Assembly: GCF_012935715.1 (NCBI RefSeq)
Contig: NZ_CP052860.1
Span: forward strand, 5,952,001 to 6,016,000
From: Pseudomonas sp. ADAK13
GTDB taxonomy: Bacteria; Pseudomonadota; Gammaproteobacteria; Pseudomonadales; Pseudomonadaceae
Length of the DNA stretch: 64,000 nucleotides
Direction: 5' to 3'
This document shows positions 8,600 to 17,214 of this stretch, one piece after another. Every line of letters begins with the position of its first letter. Position 1 is the stretch's first letter. The notes beneath the pieces were generated by a model. It was given only the letters and a program-made list of their open reading frames with translations, was not told where the DNA came from and searched no databases. The translations under genes and the position numbers were made by a program.

Positions 8600-9223
8600 T
8601 CACAGGTTCATATTGAGCGTGTAGGTGCCAGTAAGGCTTACCTTGGCCAGTACGTGGCCTTGCAGGGCCTTAAGGATATTGGCGCCGTTAAGCGGGCCTT
8701 TTATCGCAAGCTCCGGTACATCCAAAGCGTACAATGTGAACACGTAACGGTGCAGTCGCTCATCGTTCCACGGTGGGCACGGGCCGTCGTACCCATAGTA
8801 CTCGCCGGACATCTGCGGGTCTGAGGCAAACCAGCTTGTGTAGTCATTGATCCCATGGCGCTGTCCATCGGTTGTGTGAGGGCCGTTTTTGCCTCTCGGG
8901 GTAATGGCCGCGCTATGGCTCCCTTCCGGAATTTCCCGCTGGTTCGCAGGAATATCGATCAATAGCCAGTGGTAAAAATCTACACGCGGCAAGGATGCAG
9001 AAATCGATTTACCTTCCTGATTCACATCGTCGCCCACACTAGGTACATCGGGATCGTGGCAAATCAGCACGAATGATTGAGTGCGCTCCGGAACCTCTGC
9101 CCAGGCTAGATGAGGGTTGCGGTTTGTCGACAGGGCGTAGCGGCTTTGCGCGTCAGGAACAGCAAACGCGTGCTCCCCAGGGATGGGGGCGTTGTCATTA
9201 AATGCGTTACTGCTCAGTTTCAT
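8600..9223 (-). CDS. YbhB/YbcL-family PEBP (Raf kinase inhibitor-like) protein
   Basis: A 207-residue protein with the PEBP core: HDPDVPSVGD (ligand-pocket Asp-Pro), DFYHWLLIDIPA, and GYDGPCPPWNDERLHRYVFT, the G-x-x-G-P-x-P-P motif followed by H-R-Y. Bacterial members bind small anionic groups; no enzyme role is established. I chose the ATG at 9223 because the longer frame would translate a low-complexity proline-rich piece produced by a polyC tract. That tract lies in its leader, 25 bp upstream of the start. It is divergent from the secreted lyase gene, and the two may share a control region. Confidence 0.85.
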   Translation of the reverse strand: MKLSSNAFNDNAPIPGEHAFAVPDAQSRYALSTNRNPHLAWAEVPERTQSFVLICHDPDVPSVGDDVNQEGKSISASLPRVDFYHWLLIDIPANQREIPEGSHSAAITPRGKNGPHTTDGQRHGINDYTSWFASDPQMSGEYYGYDGPCPPWNDERLHRYVFTLYALDVPELAIKGPLNGANILKALQGHVLAKVSLTGTYTLNMNL

Positions 9224-9247
9224 GGTTCGGCCTAATGGGTGTGTATC

Positions 9248-9258
9248 GGGGGGGGGGG
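9248..9258. repeat. Homopolymer of 11 G (11 C on the minus strand)
   Basis: An uninterrupted run of eleven G lies between two divergent genes, in the presumed leader of the PEBP gene. Runs of this length are prone to slipped-strand length change. Its count should also be treated with caution as a sequencing-sensitive site. Confidence 0.8.
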
Positions 9259-9509
9259 CAGCCGCTATGAAGCAGCAGCTGTGGAGGGATTTTAGAGTGG
9301 AAGTGAACTCCGGCGTTGACCCACCCAATCATAAACCGCACCGATCCGGTCAACTTGTTCAACTGGCTGCACCACCATCGCCATCGACGATGGCATGCTC
9401 GTCAACGCCTAATGTACGAGACAATTCTCCCTTACTACTATCGGCCGCTCATCAACCGTCGCCTCGCGACAGCGTTCGTGAACGTCCAATAATAATAAGT
9501 GAGAGTCCT

Positions 9510-11108
9510 ATGTCCCCTGCGAAAACTGCGTTACACGTTGCCATCGGCTATGCGATCTTCGTGTCCTTTGTCGCCAATGCTGCGAACACCGGATCAATTC
9601 CTTGTACTACGACAACCGAATGCTCCGCCGAGGCTGGAAAAATTGGCGCCTCGGTCTACAACCGGGCTCCAGGTGGTGGGGCTTACGAAGATCAGTTCAG
9701 CGGCCTCAATCGCATTAACAAAGCGTCTATTGTGATGCTGGCCGAGGAGGGCATCGTCAAGGCGCCGATGGCTGGAAAAATAGCCGCGGGTGTCCAGCAC
9801 GTCATCGATCAGGCTGCGCAACCAGGCGGCAAGCGGCCCAGCGACGTGCTTCAAATTGAACAGATCATGGTCGACTACATCGGCCCTGAGGCATCGCTGA
9901 TTCACTCGGGACGAAGCCGGCAAGACATGTACGCAACCTTCCGCCTGGCGACGCTACGGGCTCAAGTGCTGGCGTTAAATGAGGCTATGAATAGCACCCG
10001 GGCGCACCTGCTCAAGCTTGCGGCGGATAACATCGACACATTGGTACCCGCTTATACCAATGGTGTTCAAGCCATGCCCATTAGCTACGCGCATTATTTG
10101 CTGGCGTACGAGGCGGCGTTTGAACGAGATGCCCAGCGTATTCATGAACTCTATGTGCGTTTGAACCAGAGCCCCATGGGCACCGCCGTATTGGCCAACT
10201 CCGCATGGCCATTGAACCGCGAACGCCTGGCCACGTTGTTGGGATTCGATGCCGTGCGAGAAAACTCACTGGATTCCAGCCAGGTATCAACATACGACAT
10301 TCCCCTGGAGGCCACTGGTATCGCGTCTTCTTCGGCGATTCGTATTGGCGCGATGATTGGCGATATCCATACTCAATACCACCAGACGCGGCCCTGGTTG
10401 CTACTGGATGAAGGCTCGACCTACACCAGCAGTGCAATGCCGCAAAAACGTAATCCTGGTTTCTTGATGCGCACCCGTGAGTCCGCGTCCGATGTGGTGG
10501 GGCTCGCACAGGCAACGACGATCAGGGCACACAATGTCACCACGGGTATGACCGACTACAAGGATGCCTTCGACAGTTTGGGGGTGTTTGGTGCCGCAGA
10601 GGAAATGTTCAAGCACATGGACAGCGTACTGGAAGCGTTGACCATCGACCCAAAGCGCTCGCTTGAAGAATTGGAGAACGACTGGACTACTTCAATGGAG
10701 TTGGCGGACACGCTGGAGCGCCAATACGGCGTGCCTTTTCGCATTGGGCACAGCTTCGCTTCGCTGATCGTGACACACGCTCGTACGCATGGGCTGTTAC
10801 CCAAGACGTTCCCCTATGACGTAGCGCAGAAACTTTACACCCAGGCAGCGCAGCAATATCACTGGAAAACCGATAACTTGCCCCTGGATGAGGCCGGTTT
10901 TCGCGCAACATTATCGCCGCAGAATATGGTTGCGACCCGCATAGGCATCGGCGGACCGCAGCCTGCCGAGGTCAAGCGCATGTTGGCCGAAGCGCAGACC
11001 ACGCTAGGCAATGATCAACAATGGGCGCAGCAACATCGCCAACGGCTTCTCGATGCGGATAACACACTAAACGCTGCCTTCTCCAAACTGCTTTCCGCCC
11101 ACCGTTAA
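9510..11108 (+). CDS. Secreted fumarase/aspartase-superfamily lyase (argininosuccinate lyase-like)
   Basis: A 532-residue protein of the superfamily that splits substrates to release fumarate. Markers in order are SLIHSGRSRQDMYATFRLAT (the S-R-N/Q-D region of argininosuccinate lyase), NGVQAMPISYAHYLLAYEAA (T-H-x-Q-x-A-x-P variant), and SSAMPQKRNP around residues 305-316, the superfamily signature with its catalytic Ser loop. Unusually, it begins with a signal peptide (hydrophobic core HVAIGYAIFVSFVANA, AXA-type site), so it should act in the periplasm. The start at 9510 follows GAGAG; the open frame upstream is non-coding in character. EDDS lyase and adenylosuccinate lyase are relatives, so an N-substituted aspartate is a plausible substrate, but unproven. 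Confidence 0.82.
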   Translation: MSPAKTALHVAIGYAIFVSFVANAANTGSIPCTTTTECSAEAGKIGASVYNRAPGGGAYEDQFSGLNRINKASIVMLAEEGIVKAPMAGKIAAGVQHVIDQAAQPGGKRPSDVLQIEQIMVDYIGPEASLIHSGRSRQDMYATFRLATLRAQVLALNEAMNSTRAHLLKLAADNIDTLVPAYTNGVQAMPISYAHYLLAYEAAFERDAQRIHELYVRLNQSPMGTAVLANSAWPLNRERLATLLGFDAVRENSLDSSQVSTYDIPLEATGIASSSAIRIGAMIGDIHTQYHQTRPWLLLDEGSTYTSSAMPQKRNPGFLMRTRESASDVVGLAQATTIRAHNVTTGMTDYKDAFDSLGVFGAAEEMFKHMDSVLEALTIDPKRSLEELENDWTTSMELADTLERQYGVPFRIGHSFASLIVTHARTHGLLPKTFPYDVAQKLYTQAAQQYHWKTDNLPLDEAGFRATLSPQNMVATRIGIGGPQPAEVKRMLAEAQTTLGNDQQWAQQHRQRLLDADNTLNAAFSKLLSAHR

Positions 11109-11180
11109 CGCGGCAGATGAGGTGCCGGTCGATGCCTTGAAGGGCATCAGCCGGTTTGAGCGAATGCTGTTTCCGGTCGT

Positions 11181-12065
11181 TCATTGCCCTTCGAGCAAAT
11201 GGTCCAGAAACAATCCTGCCGCAACGGACAAGGCTTCACGGGACCTCACGCACACACTGATCTCACGGGATGTCCATGCCTCATCCAGCCTGACCATCTT
11301 CGCTCGATCGATTTTATAGAGGCTCATACTGCCTTCGGGCAGGATGCCAATCCCGACGCCTGCCTGAACCATCCCGCACAATGCATCGTAGCTGGACACC
11401 TCCATGCGGATTTTCAACGAGCGCCCCAGGTCGTTGGCTGCCTTGATCAGTTGAAAGTTGAGGTGGGTGCCACTGCTCAGTGCGACATAAGCATGATCGA
11501 GGGTTTCGCTGAAGCTGACGCAATCGCGCACGGCCAACGGATGATCATTGGGAACCAGGAGCACCAGCCGGTCGTGACGGAACGGGAATACTTCGATATC
11601 TGCACCGTGAGGCAAGCGGGTGAATATGCCGACATCGGCACGGTTTTCCGCAACTGCCTTGGTAATGGCCAGACTTTGCCGCTCCTCCATGCTCACGCTG
11701 ATCAACGGGTACAAGTCCATGAATGACTTGATTTTGGCCGGCATGAATTGGGTGATGGCTGAGATGTTGGCCAGTACATGCACCGAGCCACGACGACCGT
11801 GGGAGTAGTCGCGCATTTGTACAACGATTTCATTGAGGTTGTTCAGCGCGCTGCGGGCCATGAACAACAGGGAAAGGCCCGCATCCGTTGGGGTGATCCC
11901 TTTGTTCGAACGATCCAGCAACTTTGAATCGAGTAGCTCTTCCAGCTCGCTGAGCCGCTTGCTGACCGCTGCCGCCGCGATATGCTCGCGTTTAGCCGCG
12001 GCAGCGATGGTGCCTTCTTCAACAACGCTGACAAAGAGTCGCAATGAGACGGGATCAAGTTTCAT
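11181..12065 (-). CDS. LysR-family transcriptional regulator
   Basis: A 294-residue full-length LysR protein with an N-terminal winged helix (LRLFVSVVEEGTIAAAAKRE, then HIAAAAVSKRLSELEELLDS) and a complete type 2 periplasmic-binding effector domain from about residue 90. It is the last gene of a minus-strand trio with the MFS transporter and maleate isomerase, 57 bp after the latter's stop. It probably controls that module, possibly also the convergent lyase gene. The effector may be a dicarboxylate such as maleate or fumarate, inferred only from its neighbours. Confidence 0.88.
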   Translation of the reverse strand: MKLDPVSLRLFVSVVEEGTIAAAAKREHIAAAAVSKRLSELEELLDSKLLDRSNKGITPTDAGLSLLFMARSALNNLNEIVVQMRDYSHGRRGSVHVLANISAITQFMPAKIKSFMDLYPLISVSMEERQSLAITKAVAENRADVGIFTRLPHGADIEVFPFRHDRLVLLVPNDHPLAVRDCVSFSETLDHAYVALSSGTHLNFQLIKAANDLGRSLKIRMEVSSYDALCGMVQAGVGIGILPEGSMSLYKIDRAKMVRLDEAWTSREISVCVRSREALSVAAGLFLDHLLEGQ

Positions 12066-12122
12066 GTGAGATACCGTGGCATCCAGGCCTAAGGTGTTTA
12101 TCGTACCTCACAAGGCCTCGAC

Positions 12123-12875
12123 TCAGAATGCTCCGGACAACAGGTGGCCTGCATTCGGTACGTGAGCCGTCAGGCCGAGGGTCTTGAGCATCTGGTAAAC
12201 CGTGGCGATCGACGCAGACAACACGGGTTTCTCGAGACGATCCTGTACCACCTGAATGGCGGGCAGCGAAGGCATCTGCACGCAGCAGGACAGCACCACG
12301 CCGTCGGCCTGGCCAATATTGAGCCGGTCGGCATGGGCCACCAGGTTCATGGGGTCCAGACGGCCGACCTCGAGGTTGTCGGAAACCTCCAGGCTGATGG
12401 AGTCGACCACCTCAATGCCAGCGGCTTCGATGTAGTCAATGACTTGTTGGGTCAGTGGTTTCATGTACGGGGTAATGATCGAAATTTTCTTGTACTCGAG
12501 CAGGTTCAGGCTGTCGATCAACGCGCCGGCGGAACTAAGTACGGGGGCGTTCGATTGGTTGGAGGCCACCGTTTTACCCAGGCGGGCCTGGGAGACTTTG
12601 TGATAGCCGGCTCCCTGACACATGATTGCGACAAGGCAGGCATACGCCATTACATCAACCCGCGCATCGCTGAGTTCCAGCGCACAGCGGTCGCTGTCGA
12701 TGTCCATCTTTTTCAGCTCTTCGGGGCTGACATGCATCATACGCATACGCGCCGAGTGGAAGGTGAAACGCTCCTCGGGAAAGAGCCCGTAACGCGAGGT
12801 CAGCATCGCCGGGATCTCGGTTTCCATAGTGGTGTTGGAGCTGGGAACAATCTGTCCGATACGTAAGCTTTTCAT
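12123..12875 (-). CDS. maiA: Maleate cis-trans isomerase
   Basis: This enzyme converts maleate to fumarate without cofactor, as in the last step of nicotinate degradation (NicE/Iso of P. putida). The 250-residue product keeps the family pattern: RIGQIVPSSNTTMETEIPAM at the N-terminus, catalytic Cys80 in YACLVAIM and the second catalytic Cys198 in CCVQMPSLP, plus SSAGAL at 114-119. The start at 12875 follows AGAGAA; the longer frame adds 8 residues. The preceding MFS gene ends 25 bp upstream, so importer and isomerase form one unit. No nic ring-cleavage genes are near, so free maleate or a maleate-yielding compound may be the actual substrate. Confidence 0.88.
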   Translation of the reverse strand: MKSLRIGQIVPSSNTTMETEIPAMLTSRYGLFPEERFTFHSARMRMMHVSPEELKKMDIDSDRCALELSDARVDVMAYACLVAIMCQGAGYHKVSQARLGKTVASNQSNAPVLSSAGALIDSLNLLEYKKISIITPYMKPLTQQVIDYIEAAGIEVVDSISLEVSDNLEVGRLDPMNLVAHADRLNIGQADGVVLSCCVQMPSLPAIQVVQDRLEKPVLSASIATVYQMLKTLGLTAHVPNAGHLLSGAF

Positions 12876-12900
12876 GTAGGTGTTCTCTGTGTGGTGCAAT

Positions 12901-14220
12901 TCAATTGCCGCTGGTGAGTTGAACGCCTTTGGTTTCCTGCAAGGTGAACACCATGATGGCGGCGATCACGTAAGCAACGGAGGCGAGGGAAATGGTCGCT
13001 GTAAAGCCGACAATCGGGATCAGGATCGGTACCAGCTTGATCCCGGCAATGGCGCCGATCCGGCCGAAGTTGAAGCAAAAGCCCGAAGCCGTTGCGCGAA
13101 TGCTGGTGGGGAACAATTCGGCATACCAAGCACCGAAGCCGCTGAAATAACCGGTAAAAAAGCCCAGCAGCGCTGCCAGTGAGCCCAGGGTAACGACGTT
13201 CTGGGTGGTGAAAGTCAGCTTCCCGTCCGTCAACGGCATCAAGGTCGCCGAGTAGGCGAAAACGGGCACCATGATCGCCATGCCGGCGAAGAAGGTCGCG
13301 AACGCCAGGCGCCGACCGATGCTCTCCGCCAGGTAGCCGTAAGCCAGGTAACCTATCGTGGCGCCGATGCCGATCCAGATAATGAACACCGGTGCCTGGT
13401 CGATGCGCACGTTCAATATGTTCTGCAGGTAGGCAGGCATGAAGGTTGTGATGATCCAATAGCCATACATGCCGAGTACCGAAATGCTGAGGCCCAGCAG
13501 CGTGGTTTTCAGGTAATTGGTGCTGAAGATTTCTGTGAGGCGGCCTTTGTCGGTGTTATTGCGCATGAACTCGCGGTTGGCCAGCCAAACCGGCGACTCT
13601 TTGACGAACAACCCAATGAATATCAGAGTCAGGAACGACGGGATTGAAGCGTAGATAAACAGCATCCGCCACGAGTCCGGGTTATTGCTGTCGAGAAAGT
13701 TCCAGGCGAAAACCGCAGCAAGAAGGCCACCGCCGGACCAGCCGGTTTGCATGACCGCGAAGGCCTTGGCCCGACCTGCAGGCGGCCAGATCTCCGAGAC
13801 CAGTGCTGCCGCGGCTGACCACAAGCCACCCACACCGATGCCGACGCAAAAGCGAAACAGATCAAGCTGCCAAAGGGTTTCGGCAAAGCCGCACAGGAAA
13901 GTGCCGGTGCCGTATACCAACACGGACAGCATCATGGTTCTCTTGCGCCCAATCTTGTCGCAAAGGTTTCCCAGGAAGAATCCGCCGATTCCCGTGGCGA
14001 GCAGGAACCATGCAACCGTGGAGACAACATCGCTCAAACCCACGGCGAAGGTTGTCGCAATCGCCAGCAGCACGAAGCCGAAGATGGTTGCGTCCAGTGC
14101 ATCAAACAGCCACGCCGCCCAAGAGCCTCCCAATGTGGCGTAGCGTTGGTTAGTGGTCAGCGGCAGGCCGCGCTTGGCGCTTGAAGCATGGGTCATAGAC
14201 CCGGAAGCGGGGTTGTTCAT
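12901..14220 (-). CDS. MFS transporter, aromatic acid/dicarboxylate symporter type
   Basis: A 439-residue major facilitator with 12 predicted helices. The N-terminus has the GSWAAWLFDALDATIFGFVL helix with paired acidic residues, and the loop 2-3 motif is GNLCDKIGRKRTMML, typical of AAHS/MHS-type proton symporters (PcaK, NanT, NicT). The start at 14220 follows TGAGGC at good spacing; a frame extension of 16 residues upstream is unlikely. It heads the operon with maiA and a LysR gene, so maleate or a related acid is the likely cargo by context. Family assignment is secure, cargo is inferred. Confidence 0.87.
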   Translation of the reverse strand: MNNPASGSMTHASSAKRGLPLTTNQRYATLGGSWAAWLFDALDATIFGFVLLAIATTFAVGLSDVVSTVAWFLLATGIGGFFLGNLCDKIGRKRTMMLSVLVYGTGTFLCGFAETLWQLDLFRFCVGIGVGGLWSAAAALVSEIWPPAGRAKAFAVMQTGWSGGGLLAAVFAWNFLDSNNPDSWRMLFIYASIPSFLTLIFIGLFVKESPVWLANREFMRNNTDKGRLTEIFSTNYLKTTLLGLSISVLGMYGYWIITTFMPAYLQNILNVRIDQAPVFIIWIGIGATIGYLAYGYLAESIGRRLAFATFFAGMAIMVPVFAYSATLMPLTDGKLTFTTQNVVTLGSLAALLGFFTGYFSGFGAWYAELFPTSIRATASGFCFNFGRIGAIAGIKLVPILIPIVGFTATISLASVAYVIAAIMVFTLQETKGVQLTSGN

Positions 14221-14355
14221 GAAAAGCCTCACAAAGATGGTTTTATTATTCTTGGGAAAATGCGCCACAGCCGTTGATCGTTGCCGTGCGAATGCTCATG
14301 AAGTAGTGATGGTAGTGGCGGGGGAGAGGAGGCGTATATCAGGCATTTGTGAGCT

Positions 14356-14378
14356 TGCCATCGCGCTTCGCGATGGCA
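14356..14378. repeat. Strong 10-bp stem hairpin, terminator-like
   Basis: Arms TGCCATCGCG and CGCGATGGCA flank a 3-nt loop. It lies about 140 bp upstream of the MFS start and downstream of the SDR relic on the minus strand. No T-run follows on either strand, so termination is only one possibility. Confidence 0.4.
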
Positions 14379-14510
14379 GCCGGAGCAGTCCGAGTGTGTG
14401 AAACAGCCAGTATTTTTGCTGCAGGTGGCCTTAGCTCTTACCGTGTCTTCAGAGCATGGTCGGTAATGAAATACACCGGATTGCTAAAGCCCCCTTTTGA
14501 TGTGCCGATG

Positions 14511-14782
14511 TCAAATGTTGGAAGACAATCCAACACCACCGGAAGCCTCAATATTCTGTCCCGTAATCCAGCGAAAATCATCCGAAAGTAACGATGCGAT
14601 CACGACGCCAACATCGCCGGCTTCGCCCAAGCGTCCCATCGCCGTTATGCTGGCCATATGTTCGGCAATCCCCGGGTACTTTTCATAGGCGTCATCGCAA
14701 TCCGCGCGCGGGTAGCTCCCGGCGCGACAGAGTTGACGCGGATTCGGCGATCGCTGAATTCCTTGACCATATAGCTGGTCAA
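14511..14782 (-). pseudogene. Short-chain dehydrogenase fragment with frameshift
   Basis: Two minus-strand frames carry adjoining parts of one SDR C-terminus. LTSYMVKEFSDRRIRVNSVA with PGATRARIA (the P-G loop after the catalytic Tyr/Lys) comes first. In another frame, DAYEKYPGIAEHM and ITAMGRLGEAGDVGVVIASL follow, and then the terminal WITGQNIEASGG. The Rossmann part and the catalytic Y-x-x-x-K are missing and the pieces are out of frame, so this is a dead remnant of roughly 90 codons. Confidence 0.7.
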
Positions 14783-14844
14783 CAATCATCGATCTCTTCC
14801 TCAGCGATGCCTATATCAGAAAGAAGTGCCAGCCCTAAGATCGA

Positions 14845-15315
14845 CTACTTCCGCCATAGGGGGCCGTAGAGTCCGCCGCCATCACCCTGGAGCCTTTCCA
14901 GCCCACGCGATGGTGTGTGGTTTTGGAGGTGCTGAAGCGAATACAAAACCCGTGAACTCTTTTTTTTCCGTAAATCTAGGTCGCCGACTTTGTAGCTTGC
15001 GATGGCGGTTCGATAAACAACCGCGTTTGCGTTATTTGCGACCCCCTGAAAGACAACGATGCTCTCAAGCTTCTCAAGAGCCCATTCACTTCGACCGCTG
15101 ACCGTCGGAGGACACATCATGTGGACATGCTCGACCACGACGTCTTTCACCGCGGAAAGGTAATGCTGCAATTCATACGCGCATTCGATCACAGCAGCTC
15201 GGTTTTTCTCACCCGTGCGCATAGACGTGATGGTAGCGATGAAGCAAGGACCTTCGATTTCGCCATGAGTCCAGGTGCGAACCTCTCGATGGGCTGCGTC
15301 AAAAACAAAAATCAC
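14845..15315 (-). CDS. Unrecognised hypothetical protein
   Basis: A 156-codon frame starting MIFVFDAAHREVRTWTHGEI. The first 110 residues have a natural amino-acid mix (ECAYELQHYLSAVKDVVVEH), and the last 45 look less protein-like. I recognise no domain. It lies in low-GC DNA between an SDR relic and an XRE gene, so it may itself be a truncated cargo gene. No strong Shine-Dalgarno sequence was noted. Only the absence of a better frame and the composition support it. Confidence 0.3.
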   Translation of the reverse strand: MIFVFDAAHREVRTWTHGEIEGPCFIATITSMRTGEKNRAAVIECAYELQHYLSAVKDVVVEHVHMMCPPTVSGRSEWALEKLESIVVFQGVANNANAVVYRTAIASYKVGDLDLRKKKSSRVLYSLQHLQNHTPSRGLERLQGDGGGLYGPLWRK

Positions 15316-15444
15316 TCAAGGCACCGTGATAAGTGAGTTATGGCTGCTCAAGTGAGCAGCAAGGACTGGCCCGACGTAAGGATGGCGTACGGGGAGGATT
15401 ACGGCAGAGAATCACACGAACACACTAATTCTACCTAAATGAAT

Positions 15445-15467
15445 ACTATAGATTGTAGTCCTATAGT
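15445..15467. promoter_or_regulatory. Inverted repeat upstream of the XRE gene
   Basis: ACTATAG (15445-15451) and CTATAGT (15461-15467) form 7-bp arms with a 9-bp spacer, 41 bp before the XRE start codon. The same ACTATAG heptamer recurs once at 15909. The arrangement recalls operators bound by small XRE controller proteins. Confidence 0.45.
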
Positions 15468-15507
15468 GCTCAAAAAGGCTTCATCGTTCCTTTTGCGAGG
15501 AACGGTA

Positions 15508-15780
15508 ATGGAAGTCAAAGAAGCCTTCGGGATTGCGTTGCGTAACGCGCGCGCACGGCGAGGTCTGACTCAGGAAGATTTTCACGGTATCAGCAGCAGG
15601 ACCTACCTGAGCACCCTAGAAAGGGGTCTTAAGAATGTCACCTTAGAAAAAGCAGTAGAGCTTGCCAGACGTACGGGGGTCCACCCGTTGACCCTTATAG
15701 TTGAAATGTTCTTGATTCTCGAGCCTGAAGCGGATCTTGCCTCCCTGTTTAAGCAAGTCATCAAAGAAATCGAGTCCTGA
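15508..15780 (+). CDS. Small XRE-family HTH regulator
   Basis: A 90-residue single-domain protein with an XRE/Cro helix-turn-helix: FGIALRNARARRGLTQEDFH, then SSRTYLSTLERGLKNVTLEK. The start at 15508 is chosen because GCGAGG lies 7 nt upstream, and the longer frame adds a non-conserved 23-residue piece. Length and layout match phage-type repressors and restriction-modification controller proteins, yet no restriction, methylase or phage gene is adjacent. An inverted repeat upstream may be its operator. The protein is probably an orphan regulator of the accessory region. Confidence 0.8.
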   Translation: MEVKEAFGIALRNARARRGLTQEDFHGISSRTYLSTLERGLKNVTLEKAVELARRTGVHPLTLIVEMFLILEPEADLASLFKQVIKEIES

Positions 15781-16364
15781 TTTTGGGTCCAGCTAAGAGA
15801 AATCACCGGCGGCCAAGAGGCTTAGCCTCCGGTGTTTCGAGCTCGGGGCGGAGTAAAACGCTTTTCGTCTGCGTATGCCGCTTGCATTTCGATATTTGAA
15901 AGATGAACACTATAGGGCACAATGCTTACTCAGCAGACGAAAATCAGGTCGCCGCTGTCGATTTTAGGGTAATAGCATAGACATGCGTAAAACCTCCAAC
16001 GTCTAAGTCGGCCCCTTCTACACAGAAATGCCTATGGCTGACGCGGCTATTCCCTGACTTACACCGCAAGAAAACACCAACCTGGAGGCCCGCATAATCA
16101 TTTCAAAACCGCGGAAAATTTTTCCCAGGTGATTGAGGTGATGGAACGCGCCGGATTGCTTTGGGCTAGCGCAAGGTACGCAGCATTAGGTGCCGATTGC
16201 TAAACAAAAACGCTCGTAAGGCTGGGGTCGAATAGAGGAGGGCAGTGATAGCGATACATTACGCTGCCCTAGTCCCTATGCTCCATCTGTATTTGTCGGT
16301 AACGAAATCGGGAATTCGCGTAAATGCGCGATGAATCGTCAGCACGTAAACAGAGGCCGATCAG
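15781..16364. other. 584-bp gap with inverted repeats
   Basis: No convincing gene. It holds an 11-bp inverted repeat, TTTTCGTCTGC at 15862-15872 and GCAGACGAAAA at 15933-15943, and a hairpin with AGGGCAG arms at 16239-16270. One short frame near 16110-16200 (TAENFSQVIEVMERAGLLWA) could be a gene scrap. The promoter of the sirtuin gene should lie at the right edge. Confidence 0.4.
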
Positions 16365-17129
16365 ATGGACGACATGAGCAGGGCTACACAAGCTCTTCGT
16401 GCGGCTCGAAAGGTTGTATTTTTCACAGGTGCCGGTATTTCAGCAGAGAGTGGTATTCCCACTTTCCGGGATAAGCTCACGGGGCTATGGGCGAAGCATG
16501 ATCCCCAGCGCCTCGAAACGGCAACCGCGTTTCGAGAGAATCCGGCTTTGGTTTGGGGTTGGTACCTATGGCGTCGCAATCAGGCGAAGCAAGCAAAACC
16601 TAACGCCGCACACCACATGGTTACGCACCTGGCTGACTCAGGCCGAAGTGTCTTCGTGGTAACTCAGAATATTGACGACTTGCATGAACGTGCCGGCTCT
16701 CGAAATGTATTGCACCTCCATGGAAGCTTGGCCACACCGATCTGTTTCGCATGCAAGCGTTCCGCGGATCTGACAAACGAGCAAACGGCGATCTCTGATG
16801 AGTTTGCGCTTATCCAACCACCTCGCTGTCTGCGCTGCAACGGTCGGCTCCGGCCCGGGGTAGTTTGGTTTGGGGAGGACCTCCCAGACGGAGCGTGGAA
16901 AACAGCGATTGCTGAAGTAAAAAGCTGCGACGTCCTGATATCCGTCGGCACCTCAGGCGTTGTCCGCCCTGCGGCTGATATTCCCGAAATCGCTATGGCA
17001 GCAGGTGCAACGGTCATCCATGTGAACTTATCAGATGTGGCTCTGGGTAACCCGAACGAGTTGATGCTGGTAGGCTCGGCAGCGAAGTTACTGCCTCTCC
17101 TACTGCTAGCCATCAATGATCCTCTCTAG
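16365..17129 (+). CDS. Sir2-family NAD-dependent protein deacylase, class III
   Basis: This sirtuin removes acyl groups from lysines with NAD+ as co-substrate. The NAD-binding GAGISAESGIPTFR is at residues 22-35, TQNIDDLHERAG at 100-111, and catalytic His119 in LHLHGS. The zinc site is formed by Cys127, Cys130, Cys155 and Cys158. Tyr67 and Arg70 (W-Y-L-W-R) match the Y-x-x-R pair that marks SIRT5/CobB-type desuccinylases. At 254 residues it is complete. It sits alone among relics, so it may be an accessory copy beside a chromosomal cobB. Sirtuins also occur in defence loci, but no partner gene is visible here. Confidence 0.88.
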   Translation: MDDMSRATQALRAARKVVFFTGAGISAESGIPTFRDKLTGLWAKHDPQRLETATAFRENPALVWGWYLWRRNQAKQAKPNAAHHMVTHLADSGRSVFVVTQNIDDLHERAGSRNVLHLHGSLATPICFACKRSADLTNEQTAISDEFALIQPPRCLRCNGRLRPGVVWFGEDLPDGAWKTAIAEVKSCDVLISVGTSGVVRPAADIPEIAMAAGATVIHVNLSDVALGNPNELMLVGSAAKLLPLLLLAINDPL

Positions 17130-17214
17130 GCAAACGCTGCAGCAATTTAAGTTGACGATGCTCTATAAATGGTAAACCAAACCGACCGAGTGGCGGTAAG
17201 TCTTGAGGCGGGCG

